DNA from: Galaxea fascicularis
Lineage: Eukaryota > Cnidaria > Anthozoa > Scleractinia > Euphylliidae
Reading direction: 5' to 3'
DNA: 64,000 nt
Assembly: GCA_948470475.1 (NCBI GenBank)
Contig: OX419338.1
Span: 7,531,205-7,595,204 of the forward strand
Below are positions 10,381-22,639 of the stretch, piece by piece. Position 1 is the stretch's first letter; each line of letters opens with the position of its first letter. A program made the position numbers and the translations under genes. The notes below the pieces were generated by a model. The model saw only the letters and a program-made list of their open reading frames with translations, was not told where the DNA came from and did not search any database.

Positions 10381-11190
10381 CGATATTACCACAAAAATGA
10401 AACAAAAATACACGTTCCTTCCTATACTGTAATTTTGTATATATAATTTATCAGCTGATTTTGTTTTTTATGCCACGACCCCTCATTTACATAACTTTAA
10501 TACTCCTTTCTTCACTGTGGTTAAAATAGGCTATGTGTGTATGCAACAGTGTTATGTCTTTTTCATTTGTTAACAATAATTGTTCAAATGAGTCAAGTTT
10601 GTTTACTCGACCAGTATAACGCTTTAATAAGATATTTTAGATGACCAGTTTCTATGTCATATTTATAACAATTGAATAATCATGAAAAAAATGTACATTG
10701 GTGTTGAAATGATGGTACAGACCAGTCTCTAACCTAGCTAAGGGCGCGTTTTTTGGGAACCTCTCTGGAATGAGAATAGATGGAGTGTATTTTTGGCGCG
10801 GTTTTTTGCCTATTCTGATTCCGAAATGCTTAGAACCCACTCCATTTATTCTGCTACGTGGTGTAGAATGAACAGAATGTGCAACTCGTGAGTCACTTCA
10901 ACAACAAATAAAAAAAATGTCCAACAGCGTGTTGGCGACAACTTCAACTTTTGCTTCCGAGCCTGAGAAGAAAACCAACTACAATGTTGACTTCAGAAGA
11001 AATCCTTTGTCTTATCAGTTTGTATAAGAAACACGAAGCCCATTTTTCTGATGTTTCTCTTTCTGGGAGCCGGATATTTCGCGAGAGATGCACGGAGAAG
11101 GGTATTTTCCTTCCCCGGCACGTTGCGAAAACAGCTGGAAGTCTTTGTTTTCAAGCTACCGTAGGTGTGAACAACAATAACAAGCCTGGA

Positions 11191-11295
11191 GGGGTGCGTT
11201 TTCATTCCGTCTTTTTTACGTAGTTGAATTCCCATCATTCTAACCATTCCCATTCCTTCATTCTTATTCTGGAAGAGCCCAAAAAAAACGCACCC
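11191..11295. mobile_element. Short TIR element (GGGTGCGTTTT ends)
   Basis: GGGGTGCGTTTTCATTCC at the left and AAAAAAAACGCACCC at the right are inverted termini about 105 bp apart. A related one-sided fragment, GGGCGCGTTTTTTGGGAA, lies near 10742. Confidence 0.45.
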
Positions 11296-11636
11296 AAAAT
11301 ATGGCTTGTTTGAATACGGAAATCTTTCGCTCAAAAGCCAATAATTAGATATCCAAGGAAGCTTTATTAATTCAACCCCGTATGTGTTACCTTCCTTCTC
11401 TGTGAGTACACTCCCCTGTCAGTAAACCAGTACAGTGGAGACAAGTGGGACAGCAGCCACCAACAAAAACCAACAGGCGTCTTTACTGTAAAACTGAGAG
11501 GGACTAGAAATGACAAACATTCAAACGGTTTCCATGAAGTCGTTACAAATCTCGGTCATCTTGATGCTAGTGGCATAACTTGCACCTGCGCAATGACATC
11601 TGGCCTATCTCCATTGTACTTATACCCTTAAATCAA

Positions 11637-11798
11637 ATACAGTCATATCTTCCATAAGCGACCACCTTTGGTGCACGACAAAGCGGTCGATAGCTTACAA
11701 GAGAGTTTTCGAAACAGTCTTTGACTAAGAAACAAAACGATCATTTACAAAGTAGTCGCTTACGAGAAGTGGTCGCCATGGGAGAGTTGTCTGTATTA
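11637..11798. mobile_element. MITE with AATACAGTCATATCTT-type TIRs
   Basis: The left end AATACAGTCATATCTTCCAT and the right end ATGGGAGAGTTGTCTGTATT are inverted. Inside are inverted GCGACCAC / AGTGGTCGC blocks. About 160 bp, non-coding. A similar fragment with GTGGTCGCT is near 44662. Confidence 0.6.
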
Positions 11799-12395
11799 GG
11801 AATTCACGTTGAAACTGAGCATGCGTGGTCTTAAAGACAACCATGTCCCTCTCAAGACACAATATTAAGCCACATTTAAGCAACAATGACCGGGTCAAGC
11901 GAGCTCGTCAAGCGAGCCGATACCGTTACAAAACAGTGAACTTTTTACTTCATAATTCTTTTCTGTTTCGATGTTATTTGTTCTAAAACGTTTTAACAAA
12001 TTCAAAAATGTTTGAAAACTAATCTGTAGCGGTTATGCGTGAATATTCAACCACCAGCTGCAGAGATGCTTTGGTGTGCGATACAAACATTGTTGTCATA
12101 AAAGTAAAGGAGGTCAGGAATCTTACCACAGGACTGCGCCAATGGTTGCGCACCGGACTCCTGGCTATCTGGCTCTGCTTCTTTTAGATGAAGGATCTCT
12201 GACATGATGGAGGATACCGCTGACCAAAATGACTAAAGAGAAAGCATAGGAACGGTTGTTTACTTCCCTTTCGCCAATTTTGGGCACAATTTTTTCAGGA
12301 AATATAAATACAACGCACTCAAAAGTGGCGTGGAGTATTCCAACTGCCTTGATGTTTCCCTGGTTGGCGCATCACTTGGTAGAGAATGTTTTCAC

Positions 12396-12465
12396 ATGAC
12401 GTCACGGCGGCCATGTTGGTGTCCCAAAACAAAGAAACGACTGCAATGTTGGTGTCCCAAATAAA
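12396..12465. repeat. Short direct repeat within a dispersed repeat
   Basis: ATGTTGGTGTCCCAAA occurs twice, 33 bp apart, inside a G+C-richer TGACGTCACGGCGGCC patch. It looks like a fragment of a dispersed repeat. No ORF is supported. Confidence 0.35.
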
Positions 12466-12999
12466 ACGTGTGGGAATGGCATTAATAGCTTCTTTTCTTT
12501 CAGCAAACCAATATGGCTGAAAGTCACACGGGTGAAAAAACTCTACACAGTTATTCCTTAAACTCCGTTTGCGTGCCAATGACCACCTGACCTCTTGAGA
12601 ATGGCAGTCAACAAGACTGCAACAATACTCTTCTCTGTTCATAAAGTCGTGGGAGTGATAATTTTTGGGGAAAGCATTGGTATAACACATTTCATACACG
12701 AAATTCTCTTGAACCGAAATGAATAGCTCAAAAATAAACATTCGCATGGGCACGATTCGTCTCCCGTACCTCGACCTCTGTTTTGGCGCTCAAATGATCC
12801 AAGAGGTGGATAAACATAATCCACAGTTCACAAACACAGCCGCAGGAGAATGGGCTTACTCTGAGTAGGTCTGAATGGGATTCCTGTGGAACAAAGAGAC
12901 GCACATCGAGTCAATAAATTTCAAGACCTCACGAACGGGTGCATTGAAAACACCAAAATTCAAAGTATTCTATAAACTCTTGTTGTTAGGCCATCGTAG

Positions 13000-13168
13000 C
13001 TTGATTAGAAATAAAACACAAACAGCAAACACAATTTTACAGTTTTCAAAAATTGTAACGGTCACTTTTGAAAATGTATGTTGCCTAGCATACGAAACGT
13101 CAAGTCTATATAAAATGCGTTGGTTTACCATGTTTATATCCGCTGTTTGTGTTTTATTTCTAATCAAG
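13000..13168. mobile_element. Foldback MITE with 27-bp perfect arms
   Basis: CTTGATTAGAAATAAAACAC...AACAGC (13000-13026) is exactly inverted at 13142-13168. The 115-bp spacer is non-coding. It accounts for the overlapping opposite-strand frames in the region. Confidence 0.7.
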
Positions 13169-14327
13169 GTATTCTAGTTCGTTGCCCCGAGAGCAAAGCT
13201 ACGATATACGTGAAAACATGCAACATCCTGCTTTTCACTTTACCATGGTTCAAACAATCGCCCCACTCCGTCTGCAATGAAACTCTACGAACGATACACA
13301 ATCTGTAGCCTCGTCCCCAAAACGAGGCTGAAATTCATTAACCACATCATTCTTCATTTGATTTATGTATGATTTATTTCATATACATCATTCACAAGCA
13401 CATAATTGACCAAGGGAATTGTAAGAGTTCCGAAAGGGCTCACGAACGTTCGAATTGCCGGTGTTTCAAAAATTTCTTTCACGCACAGCCTAGAATTCCT
13501 TGTAGTACGTGACAGCCTGTTGTAATGGTCTATCCCAACAAAACTGGTAACAATCCAGCAACTCCATTTCAAGAAAATATTTTATGTGGGATATCGTTGC
13601 ATCAATGCCGTTAAAATTACTCTTAAACCTTAGAGACAACAACTCATGAATTAAAAGAATTTTTAAGATAACAAACCTTGTTATAGATAGAAGCAGCCAA
13701 CGCTATTAAATCCCAAAGGAAAGAAATTGTGTATTTCTTGAGGCTATTTATGACATCAACAAAGCGATCGGGTTGTAAATCACCTTGTCGGCCTGGAAGG
13801 AGACAAGAACAAGAAGCGTTTATCACTTAACATTTAGAGACTTCAAGAGAAAGTTGGCCTTATGCAGGATTACTTCAGATGTTCAAATTTCACCACCAAG
13901 CCTCGTTTGCGCTAAATTTTTTCTCATCCTTGCGTTTGATTTCGTGATTCCTCTTTCCAAACTAAAACGAATTTAATGAGTTTGAGTAGCAATCAAGCAA
14001 AAAATGTGCTGGACAAAAAAGCTACGTTTTTTGAGTAATGCATGAATGTAAATGAATGACAGGAAACTTAGAGATTTAAGAGTCGGGGCCACATAATTGT
14101 TCGAACCAACGGAAGCCGGAAAATTGACTTCCTCAAAGGCAGCTCAAATGAAGACAAAATCAGGACCGGAAACAGAAAGGAGTTAACCAAAATAGTACAA
14201 TTTATCGAATACGGCTAAAAAGCGACAACTAACTTCCGTTGTTAAAATTTCCAAATGTAGCCAGGGTTCCAAAAGTGTCGACAAGGGGCTTACTGTTGTT
14301 GTTCAGACAATACGCATCTTATAGTCC

Positions 14328-14556
14328 CAGGGCCCGGTTGTTCGAAAGCCGATTAACGCTAATCCAAGATTAAAAGTTAATCAAGGAGGTTATTTCTCTA
14401 TCCCCAAACGTTGTGCAATGCTGATATTCTGCAAAACAATATTCTGAAAAACAACAAGCAGTGGAAACGACTTTCATCCAAAAGTTAAAAATTGCAACCA
14501 AAAAGTTTACCCTAATCCTGGATTAGGTTAATCGGCTTTCGAACAACCGGGTCCTG
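14328..14556. mobile_element. MITE with CCGGTTGTTCGAAAGCCGAT termini
   Basis: The left end CAGGGCCCGGTTGTTCGAAA and the right end inverted (GAACAACCGGGTCCTG) continue into ATTAACGCTAATCC / GGATTAGGTTAAT. 229 bp with no coding frame. Confidence 0.75.
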
Positions 14557-14654
14557 TTTCTAAAACTTAAAAATTTCCCCTTGGTCTAAATCAAGTTAGC
14601 TCAAGTTCTTTCTTTACCACTCGACGATTCACGTCAAATTACATAAGAATATGA

Positions 14655-15115
14655 ACTAACACTATAACATTTTATAATATCAATAGTGTCAAAATTTGGA
14701 ATAAGATACCGAGTGAATTTAAAACATCAAAAAATTCCTTTAAAAAACAAATAAAAAAGTCTTTATTTCAGATCCTGAGTAATAAAGATTCTCACCTTGA
14801 TGTTCAAAGTATAACCTCTAAACTCAAAAACTGCACAATTAAAACAAATTGATCCAATTACTTTAGTATCTAATTTGTTCGTATACTTTATTGCTACACT
14901 ATGTAACTATTGATGTATTTACCAGTTATGCTTCTCTTTATAATTTAACATGCAATGTTTAACTCTTTAGTTTTTAGTTTCTTTACTTAACATTGTAAGT
15001 TATAGTATGTTGATGACTGGACCGCCGCGAATAGCAAATTCGCTATCTGCAAGCCAACATAAACTTAATTTTTTTGCCAAGAAAATATATAAATAAAAGT
15101 ATAAAAGTGTGTAAA
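14655..15115 (+). pseudogene. LINE 3' end (RT C-terminus and 3' UTR)
   Basis: From 14655 the frame reads TNTITFYNINSVKIWNKIPS, then a FKTSKNSFKKQIKKSL block ending at TGA (about 14850). IWNKIPSE-K-SFKK is the terminal signature of anthozoan non-LTR ORF2 proteins. The 3' UTR follows, with GCGAATAGCAAATTCGC and an ATAAATAAAAG end. Upstream frames are shifted. Confidence 0.6.
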
Positions 15116-15388
15116 TAAAAAACAGGTAAATTCATAACAAAAAAAAGTGGTGAGGTGACTTAAGAAAGCCAAAGGTCTCCACAAAGATCAGGCCCCCTCT
15201 TGATAAATTTATCAGTTTAAAAAAAGATCTGTGTGGTATGGCATGGGGCATGAAAAGATTGAGGAATAATAAAATGGAGAATTTTAAAGGGAATATTTAA
15301 AGGGAATGATGCCTTTTTGTGCAGGAAGCAAGGATTAATGAAACTCAATGATCATTGCCGTGATTCAGCAGACAATCGACAAAATACC

Positions 15389-15784
15389 TTATTATAGGGA
15401 ATTAACGCTCGTGTTAATTAAGATACTGGAAATTAACGCGACTTAAATTCACACGAAGTGAAGGAAAAATTACTTTCCAATTAAGGAAATTAACGCGAAA
15501 GCCGTGCTAAAATTTCAAATGAAGAAGTTAACGCGACCACACAAAGAAACGGGACTTCTAGAGACAACACTGAGGAACAAATTTATTGTAACACACTAGC
15601 TGTTAACAAGTTAACAAAGTCCAAAACCCAAACGAATCTCGCTAATTCGAGTGTTCTTTTCAGCGCCAACGATACCGGTGGATCTCCACCCTGATAAACA
15701 ATGCTCAATTAACGCTCCACTTAATTAATGGCGCGGAAATTAACACTCCCAAATTCCCAAATTCGCGTTAAATTTCCATAATGC
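15389..15784. mobile_element. Non-coding TIR element with repeated AATTAACGCG motifs
   Basis: The termini ATTATAGGGAATTAACGC and GCGTTAAATTTCCATAAT are inverted. Several internal copies of (G)AAATTAACGCG occur in both directions. About 396 bp. Confidence 0.55.
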
Positions 15785-16004
15785 TATATCTTCCTAAGAC
15801 GCGAAATTACACGTTTACCAGAACAAGTGGATCTCTTGTACACAAATCAGAATATTGCATACAGTTTACGATACTAAAATTTGTAATTCGAAAGTAGAAG
15901 TTTTCAAATTCATTGCTGGGCTTTGCCTTACCCTGTGTGTACGAGATTGATAACAAACGTTTTGGTAAATTCATGCAAAGAAACTGTTAACACCTCAAGT
16001 AATG

Positions 16005-16358
16005 ACTGAAGTCAGGAGCCCATCAATAAGAGCGTATAACTCCCATAATAAGCCTGTGTCACGGCATTTTCACAGAGCGATTTATGTTTAGACTATCTTT
16101 TCCGTGAAAAAAGGCAGTTCCGGTGCACGTGATACCGGATCATCATCACCTTTCTTTTGTTCTAAAGTTTCTTAGCTTCGCAGACAAACTTTAGAACAAA
16201 AGAAAGGTCGAGGAAAAGTTTCGCACGAGAGAATGGGGCTCCTGAGGGAGTCCTATATTTGCGGAAAACTCAAGCTAAAAATAAATCGGTCTGTGAAAAG
16301 GCCGTGACAGGAATATAGGGCAGTTGTACGCTCCTAGTGATGGACTCCTACTGAAGTA
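16005..16358. mobile_element. Foldback element with a 22-bp central stem
   Basis: TGAAGTCAGGAGCCCATCA...AGAGCGT at the left pairs with ACGCTCCTAGTGATGGACTC at the right. Further in, GTCACGGC / GCCGTGAC pair. At the centre CCTTTCTTTTGTTCTAAAGT (about 16150) is perfectly inverted at about 16188-16209. Confidence 0.65.
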
Positions 16359-16863
16359 AATCCGATGAAAAAGCCGGAAAAGAAAACGTTATCCAGTGTA
16401 CAGATGTTTTTCTGTCGCTAAAACTGTTGCGAAAGACTGATAACTCTGATAATAAAGTGGTTTCACCTGATTTCTTGTGAGAATCTAATTAAGCTTAGAG
16501 CTTCGTTTTATCATGCTGTCCAACATGGTTCTAACTTGATAGGCTCCTGCCGGTAAGATCCTTTACATTTTGAGCAGTACTTGGCTATCAGTAAAAGATA
16601 GTCGATTGTAACTACAGAGTATGAGAACAAAACCTTGAAGTGTTAAATACTGCAGGTAATTTAAGTGATCTGAAGTTCCACTGCAAATGAGACTTTGGCC
16701 ATCAAAACATATGAAAAGGTTATCAAGACCAAAGACGAAACAAGCACGTTGGCTCATTACACTTCCAATGAACACAACGGAACCATAGCTTCCAGAAAGG
16801 GCGCCTTAATCGGATAGTTGACTACGAAAATGGTTAGAAAGTTCCAAACCTTTTACCGCAATT

Positions 16864-17470
16864 ACAGTGCGATGCGCCTGACCGTGGCCACCCAACAAAC
16901 ATTCTCATAAGTTAGGCCCCGTTCAGACTACAGTAGGTGCCTGTGCCCGGTTCTCGGGAACGGGCACTGGTCTGAACATAGCTTTTTGTTGGTGCCCGCA
17001 CACAAATCTGAGCACCGTGCCCTGGCACGGGCAGTACCTCCAAGGGTAGTACTAGGGCATCGTTCCCGGGAACTTGCCTGAACACGTTTTCATGTGTTCC
17101 CGCGTTTTTTCCCGTGTCTCCCTACGATGCAGTCACAAAAATGGCGGCAATATTGCGGAGTACTCAAAAAGATAAATTGGGCACCGAGCCTTCTGCAAGA
17201 GTGTGAACATCCTCGGTCCAGGGCACTGAGGTGTCTAGACAGCGTCCTTTTTAGTGCCCAGGAACGGCGCCACGGAACGGGCACTTAGTCTGAACGGGGC
17301 CTAAGCCACTGATCAAGGTACGCGAATTTGATTGACAGACACGCCTCCGTAGAAAGTTTCAAAACGCAACAACCAAATGGAGGCGTGTCTGTCAATCAAA
17401 TTTGTGTACCCTGATTGGCTGACTTGTAAAAATGTTTGTTGGGTGGCCACGGTAAGGCGCGTCGCACTGT
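16864..17470. mobile_element. Outer foldback element, host of a nested MITE
   Basis: The left arm ACAGTGCGATGCGCCTGACC...CAAACATT and the right arm AATGTTTGTTGGGTGGCCAC...GCACTGT are inverted. After the nested insertion the arm continues as GATCAAGGTACGCGAATTTG and pairs with CAAATTTGTGTACCCTGAT. A central hairpin of TTGATTGACAGACACGCCTC lies at 17320-17410. Without the insert the element is about 215 bp. Confidence 0.7.
16913..17303. mobile_element. Inner MITE inserted in the left arm of the outer element
   Basis: TAGGCCCCGTTCAGACTA and TAGTCTGAACGGGGCCTA are perfect inverted termini about 390 bp apart, with TA outside GGCC on both sides. The interior is full of GTGCCCGxxCCGGG-like G+C-rich inverted motifs. 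Frames of 64 codons on both strands are by-products of the symmetry. Confidence 0.7.
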
Positions 17471-17479
17471 AAATTTTGG

Positions 17480-18935
17480 TCCAAATAATAATATTAGCGG
17501 TTTGTTGAGGGCTGGGCCTGGCAAGATGGACTCTACAGGCAAATCTTTACGATAAAACGAATTACAAATTGGCCACTGATCCAATTGCGCTGCAACCCAA
17601 ATTCTGTTCGTTTACACTACCGATTCTTTTTTCTCTGGACCTCTACGCTCCTCTTGGGGACACAGTTTGATTGTTGATGTTGGTAATCAACTACCAGAAG
17701 AAACCTTGGGTTTGGCGGGTGCAAACGATGAGCATAAAACGTATATTCTTAACTAAAGCGACAGAGCTTTATAAGAGTGATGTTCCACATCTAAAGTATT
17801 CAGTAGAAGGGAAGGAAACGTACGCATGAATAATTCATATTGGATGGCCACATACGGAGTCTATCGACACAGAACCAAAGAAAGGAGTTACTACCTGGAT
17901 GTTTCCACAAGAGACGGAGGTCACGTTATCGCAGCGTAGCACTAATCTTACAAAATAATGAACTGCCCAACCCTCTGCTTTGAATGCATAAACATGAGGT
18001 GTAGAAAGGCAAATTCAGTTGTAACTAGAGATTTTACTTAGGAAAAGGATTAAGCGCAACACATTCCACAATTATCTCTTCAGGACTGGTAAATTCCACA
18101 CCTTCTCAGATCCAGAAGGAGATAATAATAAGTCTAATAAGTCTGGTTTATTAATAAAATCGTCGCGCTTAAACATAAGCGAATTGCGAACTTATTTTAC
18201 AAAGATAAAACTACCTACATCATGTTTAAAATGGACTGGGCCTTACAGTAATAAGAGCATAACATACAATACAATTAGATAAAAAACCTAGAAACTAAAA
18301 ATATATATCAAGTTATACATCAAGTTATACATTGAATTCCCAAGAGTTCCTAAATTACATGCCGTGAGCATAAAGGCACATCAATACTCAAGCATCAAAA
18401 AGCCGACAACTTAATTGTTAACTGACTTGGCTGATACAATCTAAACGATCTCTCCATAAAATCGATCACTTCTTATCGGCTAAACGTTTCGGGGAAATGG
18501 ACAGTCATGATAACTTCTTTAACCTGAGTATGTACTTCACAATTAACAAGATATCCATCACCTTGTACCTCATCTCAAGCTTTGTCTGTCTGTCCGTCTT
18601 TTCGTTCGTTCGGTTTTTTCTTTTTAAGTAAAATCAGTTATAGGTATTGCCAAGTTCATTTTCACCAGTTTCGTGAGGGTTTTCGAATCAGCCTATACAA
18701 AGATTCGAAAATTTAGCACGGTTTTCCAAGTTAGAGACAGAACGCCCCGCAATACGATAACATGCAAGCACGAGAAAACTAAGCGGGACTTCAATTTGAG
18801 ATTAGGCAGAGATTTTGACCAGTTTAGAATGTTTGCCTATCAGTCAAATCAAATCAAATCAAATCAAAATCAAATCAATTTTTTAAAGCTCGATCGCGTG
18901 TGGAGTGGTTGCCCAATCCTGAGCCAGGAGCTCAT
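17480..18935. other. Intergenic; possible antisense LINE 3' UTR and a pentanucleotide repeat
   Basis: 18120-18370 on the minus strand resembles a LINE 3' UTR (AATTCGCTTATG plus AATAAACC), but no coding end is attached. An AAATC pentanucleotide run lies at 18841-18875. I see no gene. Confidence 0.4.
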
Positions 18936-18941
18936 GTATTA

Positions 18942-19029
18942 AACGTTCGAGCATTCCGGATCGAGGTGGAATTTAGAAGTGTTGGTTTCTGAGGAGAGGG
19001 GAAAACCGGAGTACCCGGGGAAAAACCTT

Positions 19030-19061
<32 letters not shown>

Positions 19062-19160
19062 AACCCACATACGACGTCGAGTCCGGGAATCGAACCCGGA
19101 CCACATTGGTGGGAGACGAGTGCTCTCAAAGTCTCTCACCACTGCGCCATCCCTGCTCAC
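18942..19160 (-). mobile_element. tRNA-derived SINE, copy 2
   Basis: Same family as 7238-7446. The minus-strand head GATGGCGCAGTGGTGAGAGA, the B-box-like GGTTCGATTCCCGG and the shared body CCGAAAGGTTTTTCCCCGGG are present. An extra ACTTTGAGA lies in the anticodon-equivalent region. Confidence 0.75.
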
Positions 19161-19169
19161 CAGTGAAGG

Positions 19170-22100
19170 ACATATGGTTGTAAGGCTTAAAAAAAAATTG
19201 AAATTCGCTTCTCCCCTCCTACCAACATTTTCCTGAGGATGATAGAAGAAGTCTGGAAAGTCGTGACTTACACCTGATATCAGCTTGCGTGCATAACGTT
19301 TGCTACCTTTGAAACAAGAGGTCATTTGCAATACACATTAACACAATTATAATGGCATTCGCATCCTAACAGGTGGCTTAGGGCAGGCGTTCGGACGCCA
19401 ACTTGATCATAAGTAGTAATTAACTCTACAATGTTCAGTTATATCAGGTGATCATGAATTATTATTGCCTGTACAGATTGATAACCCTCTAACAAGCAAT
19501 CTGATCTTGCGAACAGGTATGTTAAGTAGCATTTCTGTAAACAGAAAAAATCTCATGACAGAGCCCCTTTAAACTACGTGAAGTTTATTACAAGACTTTT
19601 TTAATACGAGCGGTGATGTACTCGAGAACACGGGTCGAGACGTTTCAAAGAAAACCAAATAAATAAAAACGAACAAACAGACAGTGTAAACACATGTATG
19701 AAACTTTCCTCAAGTTATATTTTGCAACTATCAACAAACCAAAACAGGTCCATCCGAACTATAGTAGTCCAGATCTTGAAAAATTTTAAGCTCAGGGAAA
19801 TCAGTTTCAATGCAGAGTGTTCCTAACTGCAAAGTTCCTTGAACTCTTCAGGAATATGTCTGTCTCTCCACAGATGTTTTGGTAATTACAACAATGTGTT
19901 AAACAACTGATACGGAAGGTAAAGATACACCACGGTCAAAAAAGAATCTTTAAAAATGGCTACGTTATTTTGAAAAAGTGACCATCCGGATTTGATTTTG
20001 AACGCATCGTTCTTTGATATCACAATGACTGCAATGTCAAAGAAAATTGAAGTTGATAAACGAAAGAACGTGCTTAATCGAGAAGTTGATAGGAAAAAAA
20101 GGACAGCTATTGTTAGATCTCCAGACTTAAAAACGGAATATTTGAGCAAAGTTTTCATCTGCGACAGCTCGCGCGTTTGGACTAATTAAAATTTAACAAA
20201 CGGCGAGTTAAGATAGTGCTATGGCGCCTACAGTCGGATAATTTTTGGAAACAATTACTCTAGGCACACATGGGAAATTATCCAAAGATGGAATATGGCC
20301 AGGTGGCAATTTATCACGACTTAAAAAATAAAACTTCGTTTCCTTCCTTTTCAAAGATTAACACGGGTAAGGGATGATAATAGAATGAACACGATGAAAA
20401 CCAAGAAGTAACGGTGTGTTGTCAGTGGAAGTAAAATTTAGGGATCGTTTCGTAAAAACCACCGGAAATCCACATTGTTCACTTTGTTCATAGACAACAC
20501 AACATGACTAAACAATGGTGCTAAAGTGATATAACAAGAAATGGAATTTGACAACATTTTACCCCAGGAACGTAAATGAAATTTGAGAGGATGAAATCGG
20601 GAATTTAGGCATTGGCGCTTTGAAAAAGGTGACGTAAGAATTAGATTTTGGATAAATGTACTGTTACGTCTTAGCATAAGAGTTAGCAACTGGTGTTTGG
20701 CACAATTCGGGGTAACCAGTAAAATTCATATCCCATATTGCACCCAGTCCAGGAATATGTCGAAACCGAATTCATGGCCGGTATGCAATAGTTCTAGAAT
20801 GAAGAGCGAGGAAAATCAATTAAATTCAAATTGACAGCTAACTGCTGGGAAAAAACAAATCATTACCAGTGATGGATTAAACACGTACGATAGAACTATC
20901 ATAAAAAAAAACGGCTGGCATGCAGTCAAACCAGAAACTGACAAAAAACTGAGCTAACATTCCACGATGGCGCTGTGAAGAATGGCGCACTGAAACTAAA
21001 CGGGTAAACATCTTCATGTAGTTTGGCATAAATCGCTTTCTTTAAATAATTGGCTGCCGACGGATATATAATTTGAAACTATATATCTTTAAAATTACCA
21101 CAAACGGCCAATTAAAAGGTGTCCAAGGGCTACACAGACCTCGACCAGATGCGGGTTTAGCGAAAACTGATTTCTCATCTAGAAGGCGCCCAAAGACAAC
21201 GGGAGACTTGTGCCTATGGCACACGCTTGCAGCTTTAAAAAAAAGCCCGTGAAATGATTTAAAGCACAGTAGCAGCGGTGTTTTCCAGCAAAAAATGTAA
21301 TGCGGCGCGTCAAAAGGGAAGCAGAACACACATATCAAAGGGACAAAAAACTACTCCTCGGTGCATATTACATTGCCCAGTCTAAACGCTAACGAGCCTA
21401 TCAACACTTCGGAACCGATTGCCTAATTAGGCTAATTAAACTAATTGATAAATGCACCGGATCAATTAGATTAAGCCACTGGAGACCGATGGTTTTGTCC
21501 AATAATGAGTCAAGGATTGAGAATTAATAAAAAGCAGTCCTGAGAAGATTTGAGGATAGATGACAAGAGAAGGCTCGAGATGACCTTTTTTCAACGTAAA
21601 CTTAATACTTGTTCGCTTCATCCGTGGGGCAAATTTATCCCCTAAACATACCAACGAAATCAATCACTCCAGAAGAAAATCGCTGCTTCTGTATCCATCA
21701 TCCCACGAAACAATTTCTCTGCACGCTGTATTAGGAACATGTAACCTTTGAGCTCTTCAAAACAACTACTTCAAGTACCAACATAAGAGAGATCACAATG
21801 TCAACAAGAGATTTACTTGAAGCTACTTTCTCTTCGAGTTCGTGACAACGTTCCTGGGTTGTGACCATGAAACGAAAGTTATTTAGCAGTGCTTTACTGC
21901 GGTGCTATAGAAGGATTTCCTTTCTATTAACTTAACAACGTTAAAAAGTTTCTTAATAATTGCCAGCTCCCCAGAACTTCCAGGTGTTACTGCCAAGTTT
22001 AACAAAATGTGATTTGTAGCCATTTTAATAAACGCCAGTGTGGCACCTATAATATAGCACTCACACGCGGCGTGCTCCAACACATTTTATTGTGAGGCCG

Positions 22101-22545
22101 GATTGATGCAAAATGTTGGTCATTGGGAAGGTATCAGCTCAAAGTTCCTTCCGAATTATTCATTCCATTAGTTTGTCGATATTTCCTGGGGGTTTTCTTT
22201 TTTTGTTTGTTTGTTTGTTTATTTTGCTTTTGAGCGAACGAGGTACACGGCGCAAAACGACAGAGAAAAGCCTGTCTTTTCCGTGCGATCAATTCAAACT
22301 AATCTGGCTCAGTATCCAGTGTAATGTCATGTTCACTCAAAACATTGCGAGACTAGCCGTCTATTTGGAGTAGATAATCTGAGATTAATGGTGATTAAGT
22401 AAGGAACGTTTGGTGAACGTGAAATTAAAACACCGTCTCCATTCACTTATTAGGTCAAACGTCCTAACAAGCGCAAGGGAATCGATTTGAAACTATAAAC
22501 AGCTGTATAAATCTGTCGGTTAAGTCGTATCATAAAGCCAGACAG
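19170..22545. other. Intergenic, no gene recognised
   Basis: A+T-rich sequence with only short frames (at most about 98 codons) that lack domain signatures or splice context. A TTTG run lies at about 22200-22222. Nothing else can be supported. Confidence 0.45.
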
Positions 22546-22549
22546 CAGG

Positions 22550-22623
22550 CCCCAGCTATTCAGCGGATAAAAATGCATTTTATCCACCAGATAGCGATTT
22601 ATCCGCTCTCTGAACAACTGGGG
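22550..22623. mobile_element. Very short TIR element
   Basis: CCCCAGCTATTCAGCGGATAAA pairs with TTTATCCGCTCTCTGAACAACTGGGG. There is an internal TGCATTTTATCC / GCGATTTATCC. It is a 74-bp MITE-like unit. Confidence 0.5.
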
Positions 22624-22639
22624 ACAGGACTTAAAAAGA

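Noticed and set aside
21042..21338. 98-codon minus-strand ORF with several Cys
   Set aside because: No domain match, no signal peptide, no conserved Cys spacing. Looks like repeat-derived noncoding DNA.
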